The position numbers and the translations under genes are program-made. The notes beneath the pieces were generated by a model. It was not told where the DNA came from, ran no database searches, and saw nothing but the letters and a program-made list of their open reading frames with translations. Of a stretch of 13,477 nucleotides of DNA, positions 6,638 to 12,369 are shown in pieces; the stretch's first letter is position 1, and the number at the start of each line of letters is the position of its first letter. The DNA lies in contig CABRLN010000044.1 of the NCBI GenBank assembly GCA_902471875.1, forward strand, positions 1-13,477, given 5' to 3'. This stretch comes from an uncultured Clostridium sp. (GTDB lineage Bacteria > Bacillota > Clostridia > Oscillospirales > Acutalibacteraceae).

Positions 6638-7525
6638 ATGACATTTGCAGAAAAACTAAAATCCATCCGCAAGCAGGCAGGTATGTCGCAGGAGCGGTTG
6701 GCGGAGAAACTCGGTGTATCAAGACAAGCGGTTACGAAATGGGAAACGGATTCGGGCATCCCCGACATTGAGAACATCATGGCAATCTCGTCCTTATTCG
6801 ACATTTCAATTGATGAACTGTTTTCCAATGAAAGAGGAGCTAGAAAGCCAGTGGATTATCTTTTTGAGAGCGTCACAGAGTATGATATTGATGAGCCGAA
6901 ACACTATGATATGAGGTTTGGCGGGGCAAAGCAATTCATGCTGTCGGGCTATGAGGGCGAGAAAATCCGTGTCCGACTTACATCCAATACCCTTTCCACG
7001 CTCCAAAACGATTTTAAGGTCAAGATTGATGACATTCGAAAACGGATTGATGTGGACGTAAACCGCAGGAATGGCGTATCCGAGGCGGTAGCAAAAGAAG
7101 CGGTCAGCATCTTCGTCCAAATCCCATCGCCATATATAGGTAAAATCGAATGTGCGGTTAATGCCCAAACCGTAGAAATCCGTTCTTTTGAGTGTGACAG
7201 CATAGAGCTTGATGTAAAGGCACCGAACATCGTTCTGGATGATGTTTCTGGTACAGTAGAGATAAACTGCAATCTGGATATGGAGGTTGTCTGCCGTTCC
7301 TTAAATGGAAAGGTTGCAATCAACCAAGTGTCGGCGACTTCAAAAATCCATATTCCAGAGGATACCATCTTTACCGCTGTTACGAAAGGCATCGAAACAA
7401 GCATATATTATGAAAAAGACGGACAACTGACGGAACGGTTTGATACGCCCGATGAGGAGAATATCATAGAGCTGAATGGCATAAAAAGCGAGCTTGTCAT
7501 CTGCACAGACAGGGAAAGGAGCTAA
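6638..7525 (+). CDS. XRE-family regulator with C-terminal beta-rich domain
   Basis: A 295-residue protein. Residues 5-61 are a classic Cro/C1-type helix-turn-helix (LKSIRKQAGMSQERLAEKL, then VSRQAVTKWETDSGIPDIEN). After a linker, the rest is made of short alternating strands (IRVRLTS, KIDVDV-like repeats, IELDVKAPNIVLDDVSGTVEI) and looks like the adhesin-like DUF4097 beta-solenoid often fused to such regulators. An upstream in-frame extension exists, but AAGGAGG at 6623-6629 fixes ATG 6638. The protease gene begins 4 bp after its stop, so the two are co-transcribed and the regulator may control the protease gene. Codon use is richer in GC than in the TetR modules, suggesting separate acquisition. 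Confidence 0.87.
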   Translation: MTFAEKLKSIRKQAGMSQERLAEKLGVSRQAVTKWETDSGIPDIENIMAISSLFDISIDELFSNERGARKPVDYLFESVTEYDIDEPKHYDMRFGGAKQFMLSGYEGEKIRVRLTSNTLSTLQNDFKVKIDDIRKRIDVDVNRRNGVSEAVAKEAVSIFVQIPSPYIGKIECAVNAQTVEIRSFECDSIELDVKAPNIVLDDVSGTVEINCNLDMEVVCRSLNGKVAINQVSATSKIHIPEDTIFTAVTKGIETSIYYEKDGQLTERFDTPDEENIIELNGIKSELVICTDRERS

Positions 7526-7529
7526 TAAA

Positions 7530-8306
7530 ATGAAAACAAATTATCTGAAGAAATATATTATCAGTTCATATATCCTTGTCTGGATGCTAATTATTTTTGT
7601 GGCAGGCTCGGCAAGCTTGGTCTTTCATGCACCGCCCGTCATTATGTGGATTGTCCGTAACCTTATCGCATGGTCACCGACTTATCTGCTTTTGATTGGT
7701 TGGAATCATTTCAGACCCAACGAAACAAGAACAGCTTTTGTAAAAAGGTGTTTTTCTGGTAAAGTAAAGCTACTTCCTTTGCTGCTCTCCTTTGCCCTCA
7801 CTTTTGGAATCAGCATATTGTCGCTGTTTATCTTTTCCATTGCTACCGGAAAGTCGATGCTGTCCTACATCGATTTAGGAACAACAGCATTGCCGCTCAG
7901 TATTTTTCTGTCTTTCACTTCGGGACCGACAGGAGAGGAATTGGGATGGCGTGGTTTTATGAGGGAGGAGTTTAACAAGAAGTATGGCTTCCTTAAATCC
8001 TCTGTCTGCCAGGGCTTGGTGTGGTGCTTCTGGCATACTTTGTTGTGGGTAGTGGATTCAGAATTTACCGACTGGCGGGCAATCCCCTATATCATTTCCA
8101 ATATTGTCGTCATTACATCCATCACCGTACTGATGAATATTTTTCTGGAACGGCATAATAATCTACTCTACTCGGTATTGCTGCACTTTGGCTTTAACAT
8201 CATCTATGTGTTTTTGGATGCCGATATAGGTTTTTTTATGATTTTGACCGTTCTTTATCTAATAATTACACCAATTGCTGTGTTGATAAGGAAAATTAGA
8301 ATATAA
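7530..8306 (+). CDS. CPBP family intramembrane glutamic endopeptidase
   Basis: A 258-residue protein with about six to eight membrane segments and the three CPBP (Rce1/Abi) motifs: GEELGWRGF with Glu136, Glu137 and Arg141; FWHTLLW with His169; and LLHFGFN with His219 and Asn223. All expected catalytic positions are present, so it should be an active membrane protease. Family members process peptides such as bacteriocins or give self-immunity; which applies here is not visible. AAAGGAG at 7515-7521 precedes ATG 7530; a longer frame upstream lies inside the XRE gene and is not the start. It is coupled to the XRE gene and followed closely by a GNAT gene. Confidence 0.9.
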   Translation: MKTNYLKKYIISSYILVWMLIIFVAGSASLVFHAPPVIMWIVRNLIAWSPTYLLLIGWNHFRPNETRTAFVKRCFSGKVKLLPLLLSFALTFGISILSLFIFSIATGKSMLSYIDLGTTALPLSIFLSFTSGPTGEELGWRGFMREEFNKKYGFLKSSVCQGLVWCFWHTLLWVVDSEFTDWRAIPYIISNIVVITSITVLMNIFLERHNNLLYSVLLHFGFNIIYVFLDADIGFFMILTVLYLIITPIAVLIRKIRI

Positions 8307-8319
8307 AGGATAGAAGAAA

Positions 8320-8895
8320 ATGGTACATATAAGGAACGCAAAAGAGAAAGACCGTAATAATGTAGCTTTGTGTATTGCAGAAGGGTTTGAAAAAGATTTT
8401 TCTGTGTTATGCAAGGATAATCAAAAAGTGGCAAACGCTATTGCTACAGGATTAAACATAAAAAGGTTTTATGTGGCAGATATAAATGGTGACATTGCAG
8501 GAGTGATAGCAATTTCCGATTGTAATGGCAGAGCTGCAAGGGTAAATAATAAATCTTTAATAAAACATCTTGGTTTTTTAAAAGGAACTATCGGTGCCTT
8601 AGTTTTGAAAGAAGAATTTGAAGGGCAACTTGATTATCCGATTACAACAGGATACATAGAATTTGTAGCATTACGAAAAAAATACCGAAAACAGGGTATA
8701 GCTACTACTATGCTCAAAGAAAGTATGCTGCTTACAAATTATCAAGACTTTGTGCTTGATGTTACTGATATAAATAATAATGCTATTAAGTGTTATACGA
8801 ATATTGGATTTGAAGAATTCAAACGTATTCCAGAAAAACACGCTAAACAAAAAGGCTTTAATGAGAAGATTTACATGCGGTATTCTCGTAAATGA
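8320..8895 (+). CDS. GNAT family N-acetyltransferase
   Basis: A 191-residue protein with the GNAT fold. It starts with VHIRNAKEKDRNNV, the usual first strand and helix. The strand YIEFVALRKKYRKQGIATTML (residues 112-132) carries the acetyl-CoA pyrophosphate loop R/Q-x-x-G-x-A, here RKQGIA at 123-128. NNNAIKCYTNIGFEEF (152-167) is the second conserved motif. It should transfer an acetyl group from acetyl-CoA to an amine; the substrate is unknown. The start is 13 bp after the protease stop, with AAAGGATAG over the junction, so it belongs to the same transcript. Composition is more AT-rich than in the two genes before it, so the operon may be a composite. Confidence 0.88.
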   Translation: MVHIRNAKEKDRNNVALCIAEGFEKDFSVLCKDNQKVANAIATGLNIKRFYVADINGDIAGVIAISDCNGRAARVNNKSLIKHLGFLKGTIGALVLKEEFEGQLDYPITTGYIEFVALRKKYRKQGIATTMLKESMLLTNYQDFVLDVTDINNNAIKCYTNIGFEEFKRIPEKHAKQKGFNEKIYMRYSRK

Positions 8896-8932
8896 AAACA
8901 ATTAACAAATTTGAGTTTGACGGAGGTAAATA

Positions 8933-9118
8933 ATGAATAAAAAGACTACAATACTGTGGTGGTTAAGTCTTATTATAATTTCTGTTGTAACAGTTATTTG
9001 GGCAGTTTGCAACATAGTTGGAATAGAATTAAGTGATATGACTGTAAGGATTATGGGAGCATTAGATATTTGTGCAATGCCTGTTTTAATTTATACATCC
9101 ATAAAGAAAAAAAGATAG
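8933..9118 (+). CDS. Small membrane protein, two predicted spans
   Basis: A 61-residue protein with a basic start (NKKTT), a first membrane segment at about 7-29, a short loop (ELSD), a second hydrophobic stretch at about 36-55 and a basic end (KKKR). CGGAGG at 8921-8926 precedes the ATG. I recognise no family. It follows the GNAT gene by 37 bp. The TTTGT hairpin begins one base after its stop, as with the broken small membrane gene at 2946. Small membrane cargo of this kind could be an immunity or toxin-like peptide, but nothing in the sequence shows it. Confidence 0.65.
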   Translation: MNKKTTILWWLSLIIISVVTVIWAVCNIVGIELSDMTVRIMGALDICAMPVLIYTSIKKKR

Positions 9119-9119
9119 A

Positions 9120-9144
9120 TAACTTTCAGTTTGTCGGAGAGTTA
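9120..9144. repeat. TTTGT-loop hairpin element, copy 2
   Basis: TAACTTTC (9120-9127) pairs with GAGAGTTA (9137-9144) with one G-U. One A-G mismatch and one G-C pair then close a TTTGT loop (9130-9134). The loop and the AACTT/GTTTGTCG core match the hairpin at 3104-3134. No T run follows. Confidence 0.6.
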
Positions 9145-9179
9145 CATATAAACAATTTATTTAGGAGGAAATTAAAATA

Positions 9180-9348
9180 GTGCATTTAGTATATTGTAAT
9201 AACGCAGGAAAAAGGTGAAAAGGTATTAGACAAGATTTTAGCAGAAACAAAGACAATGGTTGTACGTGACGCAGCAGTAAGAAAAATTCCCCACAGCATT
9301 TTTGAGGGGGGAGCGTCTTTATTTTATGGGAAAAAAGAACTTCAATAA
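9180..9348 (+). pseudogene. 5' fragment of a broken small cytoplasmic protein gene (possibly ASCH-like)
   Basis: AGGAGG (9163-9168) precedes ATA GTG at 9177-9182, so the original ATG seems to have mutated and GTG would be the only start. VHLVYCNNAG is followed by a frameshift in the A run at 9209-9213. The frame then continues as GEKVLDKILAETKTMVVRDA, RKIPHSIFEGG, LFYGKKELQ and stops at 9346. The pattern VLDKIL, KTMVVRGAAGRKIPHS is one I recall from an uncharacterised clostridial family resembling ASCH-domain proteins. The missing C-terminal half reappears at 9739-9947, so the gene was interrupted. Confidence 0.5.
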
Positions 9349-9478
9349 ATCTGCTAAGGAATTTTTTGCAAATTTTGACATCCAATTTGAAGGGCTGTTA
9401 AAAACTGCCTCCAAAGAAGAACGAAAATATATTAACGAAAATTATGATATGTTAAGAATGAAATTATTAGTGCAATAA
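9326..9478 (+). CDS. Possible small ORF of unknown origin inside the interrupted gene
   Basis: ATG 9326 with a G-rich site (GGGGGGAG, 9305-9312) encodes 50 residues, GKKNFNKSAKEFFANFDIQF through TASKEERKYINENYDMLRMK. It looks like a helical soluble piece with no motif I recognise. It overlaps the end of the 5' fragment by 23 bp and starts the inserted block. It may be the tail of a larger lost gene, or a real small protein; decay all around it makes the former more likely. Confidence 0.3.
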   Translation: MGKKNFNKSAKEFFANFDIQFEGLLKTASKEERKYINENYDMLRMKLLVQ

Positions 9479-9482
9479 AAAT

Positions 9483-9725
9483 GATGGTATGGGTATTTAT
9501 TACGATGCATATGCATTATGTCAAAAACGAAATAAAATTTGTATCAGCAATTCTATTCCTGTATTTATTTGTAACGGAACAAAGGATGATACAACACCTA
9601 TTTCCTATGCGTAATATTTGGCGAAGAAGTATAATGCTAAACAGCCACATATAGTAGATGATGTTGGACATATGATGTATCTTTTGTATTGGAAAGATAT
9701 TGTTCTCGAAACATTACAGATATAA
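9483..9725 (+). pseudogene. C-terminal fragment of an alpha/beta hydrolase
   Basis: The frame reads SIPVFICNGTKDDTTPISYA, then a stop (TAA 9612-9614), then YLAKKYNAKQPHIVDDVGHM and ends at 9723-9725. GTKDDTTP provides the acid motif (G-x-x-D-x-x-x-P) and DVGHM the catalytic histidine region of an alpha/beta hydrolase. The nucleophile half is absent and there is no start. It is a different subfamily from the intact hydrolase at 4920. It lies between the two halves of another broken gene. Confidence 0.6.
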
Positions 9726-9738
9726 TGGATTCATTTTA

Positions 9739-9947
9739 GAAACAGTAAACTTATCAGATAAGCAAAAAGTATGGTGGCATAAGAAGTGCTATGCTTAGTG
9801 AAATTTGAACATGTTGAGGAAATAACCCTGCTTGCTCTTGAATATCAAGAAAATATGGACGATTGGCTGATAATAGAAAAGATTGAAGATGTTGTTGTCG
9901 GCACAAGCGTTCCCTATGATTATGAAAAATTGTCATTTATGGAGTGA
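9739..9947 (+). pseudogene. 3' fragment of the broken gene begun at 9180
   Basis: ETVNLSDKQKVWWHKKCYA runs into TAG at 9796; a missing T restores VKFEHVEEITLLALEYQ, then NMDDWLIIEKIEDVVVGTSV and a stop at 9945. LSDKQK, W, KKC, LVEFENV, NMDDWL and VVGTS(I/V)PY are the C-terminal features I associate with the same family as the fragment at 9180-9348. The two halves are about 390 bp apart, separated by a hydrolase remnant and other debris. The assignment of the halves to one ancestral gene is inferred. Confidence 0.5.
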
Positions 9948-9953
9948 AACAAT

Positions 9954-10109
9954 ATGCAAATTAGAACACAGAAAGTAAAAATAAGCAGCACGGATATAAA
10001 ACGCATTTACTTTGAAGCGTTTCCTAAAAGGGATCGTATGCCGTTTCATATGATGGTGGCAATGTTTCCTTTTGCATTTACATATACCATAACCGAGGAT
10101 GGGGGATAA
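9954..10109 (+). pseudogene. 5' fragment of a second GNAT acetyltransferase
   Basis: ATG 9954, with GGAG at 9941-9944, encodes 51 residues. The part ending IYFEAFPKRDRMPFHMMVAM is the typical start of a small GNAT subfamily whose first helix reads (I/L)YxEAFPxxERxPF. After MMVAM the sequence changes to FPFAFTYTITEDGG and stops, so the acetyl-CoA binding motif is missing. It is a truncated copy unrelated in detail to the intact GNAT at 8320. Terminators follow. Confidence 0.6.
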
Positions 10110-10196
10110 CCTGTTAAAAAATCCTCGCCACTGCAGGGGGACTTTGTACCTCAAAAGTAGAAGTCAAATCTCTGCATAATAAAAATAAGCTTTCCT

Positions 10197-10232
10197 AAAC
10201 CGTGAAGGTGTGACAACCTTTACGGTTTTTTT
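10197..10232 (+). terminator. Rho-independent terminator
   Basis: AAACCGTGAAGGT (10197-10209) and ACCTTTACGGTTT (10216-10228) form a 13-bp stem with one G-T pair, a 6-nt loop and a run of T (10226-10232). Confidence 0.9.
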
Positions 10233-10258
10233 GTTGTATTTTAAGGATATTTTAAAGT

Positions 10259-10303
10259 AAAAAGGCGCAAGATACCGGTTCAACCGGTATCTTGCGCCTT
10301 TTT
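10259..10303. terminator. Perfect 45-bp palindrome, bidirectional terminator
   Basis: Two exact 22-bp arms (10259-10280 and 10282-10303) surround one C. The GC-rich stem (GGCGCAAGATACCGG) is flanked by A5 on the left and T5 on the right, so it can end transcripts from both sides: cargo genes from the left and the AT-rich agr-side region from the right. Confidence 0.85.
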
Positions 10304-10876
10304 GGAGAAACATTTATTTATCACTTTTTTTATTATTAATGATTGTTTATAAATTTATCGTTTATAATAAATCTTATAACAAATTTTGATTTTATATTAA
10401 CTTTATATGTTTATGTTAAGTTATGTTCCTATAACTAGAAATTTAATATGTACATAATGTATATATATCATATTTTTAAGCTTACTATATGTTCTATCTA
10501 TATTTATATTTTAACTTTTATAGATAAGGTGTGTCTAAAAAATTGTAAAAATCATAAAAACAAGAGATTTTTTCGCAATATATAATATTAGGAATATTTC
10601 GTATTTAAACTGATTATGATGCGGAATTACGAAAAAATTTTTTTAAGTGTTGTTGTGTAGTTTTTGGATACGCCCTAATGCATTAAAAACAATTAATATT
10701 TTTAGAAACAAAATAAGTATGCTGTTTTTGTTTTGATATGATAATAGTCTGCAAACTTGCACAATAGTAAAAGGTAAATTTGTCTGAACTTTTAAGGGGC
10801 TGATCTGAAAATACTAATTTTTTATCTCTTCTATTATACAAGCTGCAGGCAATTTCAAATCAACTTAAAACTTAAA
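10304..10876. other. AT-rich non-coding stretch
   Basis: No gene is supported on either strand. It contains the MITE-like element at 10528-10674. On the minus strand is a promoter-like pair, TTGATT (10863-10858) and TATAAT (10838-10833), with a long 19-bp spacer and pointing left. An 11-bp inverted repeat (AAAACTTAAAT 10867-10877, ATTTAAGTTTT 10898-10908) overlaps the end of the peptide gene and may be a weak terminator. The base composition is clearly poorer in GC than the modules to the left. Confidence 0.55.
10528..10674. mobile_element. Candidate 147-bp MITE or decayed insertion-sequence end pair
   Basis: The left end GGTGTGTCTAAAAA (10528-10541) and the reverse complement of the right end, GGCGTATCCAAAAA, match at 11 of 14 positions and differ only by transitions. 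Further in, TTTTTTCG occurs near the same depth from both ends. No coding capacity lies between them. The layout is that of a non-autonomous element mobilised by a transposase encoded elsewhere. I see no clear target-site duplication, and the low-complexity sequence weakens the call. Confidence 0.45.
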
Positions 10877-11032
10877 TTATTTAATCTTTTTTAATTTATT
10901 TAAGTTTTTAGGTGATTTAGGTTGGTATGCAATAAAACATCCTGTTGAATTTGCATTTACTTTTAATGCAACTGATAAACAAGTTTTTATTCCATTTTTA
11001 AAAGATTTTGATGTTGTTTTTTTGTTTGTCAT
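10877..11032 (-). CDS. agrD: AgrD-like cyclic lactone autoinducer peptide precursor
   Basis: A 51-residue precursor on the minus strand, ATG at 11032-11030, with a strong AAAGGAGG (11048-11041) eight bases before the start. Residues 1-28 form a basic, amphipathic leader (TSKSFKNGIK, CLSVALKVNA). The core and tail read ANSTGCFIAYQPKSPKNL, followed by a lysine-rich end. This is the AgrD pattern: small residues, then a Cys (Cys32) whose thiol would close a ring with the residue at the cleavage site, then a Pro-containing recognition tail (QPxxPKxL). Aligned by eye with clostridial AgrD, the ring would be CFIAY. It faces away from a LytTR regulator and GHKL kinase that would form its receptor pair. 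No AgrB protease is visible in the window. Cys18 lies in the leader and is unlikely to be the ring residue. Confidence 0.82.
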   Translation of the reverse strand: MTNKKTTSKSFKNGIKTCLSVALKVNANSTGCFIAYQPKSPKNLNKLKKIK

Positions 11033-11093
11033 TATGTGTACCTCCTTTATTGGTATTTTATCATCTTAATAATTATTTTTGTGAAAAACGGAT

Positions 11094-11122
11094 AAAATGG
11101 TTTAAATTTTGACAAAAATGGT
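11094..11122. promoter_or_regulatory. Pair of direct repeats, candidate LytTR (AgrA-type) binding site
   Basis: AAAATGGT occurs at 11094-11101 and 11115-11122, exactly 21 bp apart, two helical turns, the spacing usual for LytTR dimers. The pair lies upstream of the peptide gene; a weak minus-strand -10 (TAAAAT, 11060-11055) places it near -45 to -75. A further 12-bp direct repeat, ATTTTATTAAAT, at 11124-11135 and 11144-11155 (20-bp spacing) follows. AT-richness makes chance repeats possible. Confidence 0.35.
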
Positions 11123-11268
11123 CATTTTATTAAATGCTTTCTAATTTTATTAAATTTAAAATGAATTTTTAAAAAAATAATGTGTTTTTTACAACTAAAA
11201 AAGTATTATACACTTATAGTTTGTTTATGAATTTAACAAAAATTGATACGATTATTATCGGTGATATT

Positions 11269-11592
11269 ATGACAGTTGACTACAATAAAATCGGAATTAG
11301 AATAGCTCAAAGACGCCGTGAATTAAAAATGAAGCAATGTTATCTTGCTGAAAAAACTAATTTATCTAATAATCATATTTCAAATATAGAAAATGGACAT
11401 TCCGTTCCAAGTTTGGAAACATTATCAAAAATATGTGAAGTATTAGAGGTTACGCCGGATTTTTTATTATTAGGAAATATAAAAACAAATGATATTCCAA
11501 AAAATATTTATGATAATCTTCTTCTTTGCAATGAAAAATCGCTTAAAATTATTTCACAAATATTAGAAGTTATATTATCAAATCAAGAATAA
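11269..11592 (+). CDS. Small XRE-family transcriptional regulator next to agr genes
   Basis: A 107-residue protein. Residues about 8-66 are a Cro/C1 helix-turn-helix (IGIRIAQRRRELKMKQCYLA, NLSNNHISNIENGHSVPSLE), followed by a short helical tail (about 70-107) with no ligand domain. An in-frame ATG at 11182 would add 29 residues without homology to the fold, so 11269 is preferred; only a weak GGTGA precedes it. It is transcribed away from the peptide gene, and the kinase-regulator pair starts 60 bp after its stop behind its own promoter. Position suggests it controls the divergent peptide promoter, the agr-like pair, or both. It is very AT-rich, like the rest of this side of the window. Confidence 0.85.
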   Translation: MTVDYNKIGIRIAQRRRELKMKQCYLAEKTNLSNNHISNIENGHSVPSLETLSKICEVLEVTPDFLLLGNIKTNDIPKNIYDNLLLCNEKSLKIISQILEVILSNQE

Positions 11593-11602
11593 ATATTAAA
11601 TG

Positions 11603-11631
11603 ATGACAAAGTAAAAAAATAGAGTTATAAT
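11603..11631 (+). promoter_or_regulatory. Promoter of the agrA-agrC-like operon
   Basis: ATGACA (11603-11608) and TATAAT (11626-11631) are 17 bp apart, just after the XRE stop and before AGGAGG (11640-11645) of the response regulator gene. The pair therefore has its own transcription start, separate from XRE and from the divergent peptide gene. Confidence 0.65.
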
Positions 11632-11652
11632 ATTCCTTTAGGAGGTATAGCT

Positions 11653-12369
11653 ATGAAAACTTTAATATGTGATGATGATAAGACGATAATTAATAAAATT
11701 TTAGGTTTACTTAATGCAATTACCAAACAGAGAAAACTGGAATTTGATGTAAAATCATATAATTGTGGTGAAGATGTTATTACTGACTGTGAAAAATACG
11801 ACATAGCCTTTGTAGATATAGAGATGCCCGGTATAAATGGATTATCTGTTACTAAACATCTGCAAAAAGTAAATTCAAATGCTATAATATTTATTGTTAC
11901 TTCTTTTCATGCATATTTAGATGATGCAATGGCTTTAAATGTATTCAGGTATTTGTCTAAGCCTATTAATGAGAACAGATTTATGAAAAATATGAACATT
12001 GCTATTGATATATACCAGAAAAGCACTCAAAATATTGTCTTTGAAACTTATGATGAGTGCTTTACTGTATTTACAAGAGACATTTTGTATATAACAATAG
12101 AGAACCGAAAAGCATGTATATTTACGAAAGATGGTAAATTTCAAACACGTAATAATTTTGATTATTGGAAAAATCAATTAAATGAATATGACTATTTTGT
12201 TCAGTCGCACTATAGTTTTATAGTTAATTTAAAAAATGTTACTCATTTTAGTAAAAATAATATAGTATTATCTATAAATGGCAAAGATTATTCAAATGTC
12301 CCCATATCTCGAAGATTTTATTCGTCATTTAAAGAATCATTTTATAAATATATTGGGGTGACCATATGA
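11653..12369 (+). CDS. agrA: AgrA-like LytTR-family response regulator
   Basis: A 238-residue protein. Residues 1-120 are a receiver domain: acidic pocket CDDDK (Asp7-9), phospho-acceptor Asp55 in FVDIEMPGINGL, Thr83 in IVTSFHAY and Lys103 in YLSKPI. Residues about 127-236 are a LytTR DNA-binding domain with the characteristic FVQSHYSFIVNLKNV and VPISRRFYSSFKESF. Phosphorylation by the partner kinase should promote binding to direct repeats upstream of target promoters. AGGAGG sits seven bases before the ATG. The stop overlaps the kinase start by 4 bp (ATGA), so the two are translationally coupled. The order regulator first, kinase second is the reverse of the classical agrBDCA arrangement. 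Confidence 0.88.
   Translation: MKTLICDDDKTIINKILGLLNAITKQRKLEFDVKSYNCGEDVITDCEKYDIAFVDIEMPGINGLSVTKHLQKVNSNAIIFIVTSFHAYLDDAMALNVFRYLSKPINENRFMKNMNIAIDIYQKSTQNIVFETYDECFTVFTRDILYITIENRKACIFTKDGKFQTRNNFDYWKNQLNEYDYFVQSHYSFIVNLKNVTHFSKNNIVLSINGKDYSNVPISRRFYSSFKESFYKYIGVTI

Noticed and set aside
6532..6771. 79-codon plus-strand frame overlapping the XRE start
   Set aside because: It is an out-of-frame reading of the XRE helix-turn-helix region.
6949..7404. 151-codon minus-strand frame opposite the XRE gene
   Set aside because: It is the antisense shadow of a well-supported coding sequence and has no motif or RBS.
7530..8306. CPBP protease considered as the processing enzyme for the agrD-like peptide
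   Set aside because: CPBP proteases are unrelated to AgrB, and the gene belongs to a separate higher-GC unit beyond two terminators.
3104..9144. Spaced hairpin copies considered as a CRISPR array
   Set aside because: Copies are kilobases apart with genes between them, without regular spacers or cas genes.
11182..11268. Longer N-terminus for the small XRE protein
   Set aside because: The extra 29 residues are unlike any XRE fold and the helix-turn-helix begins after ATG 11269.
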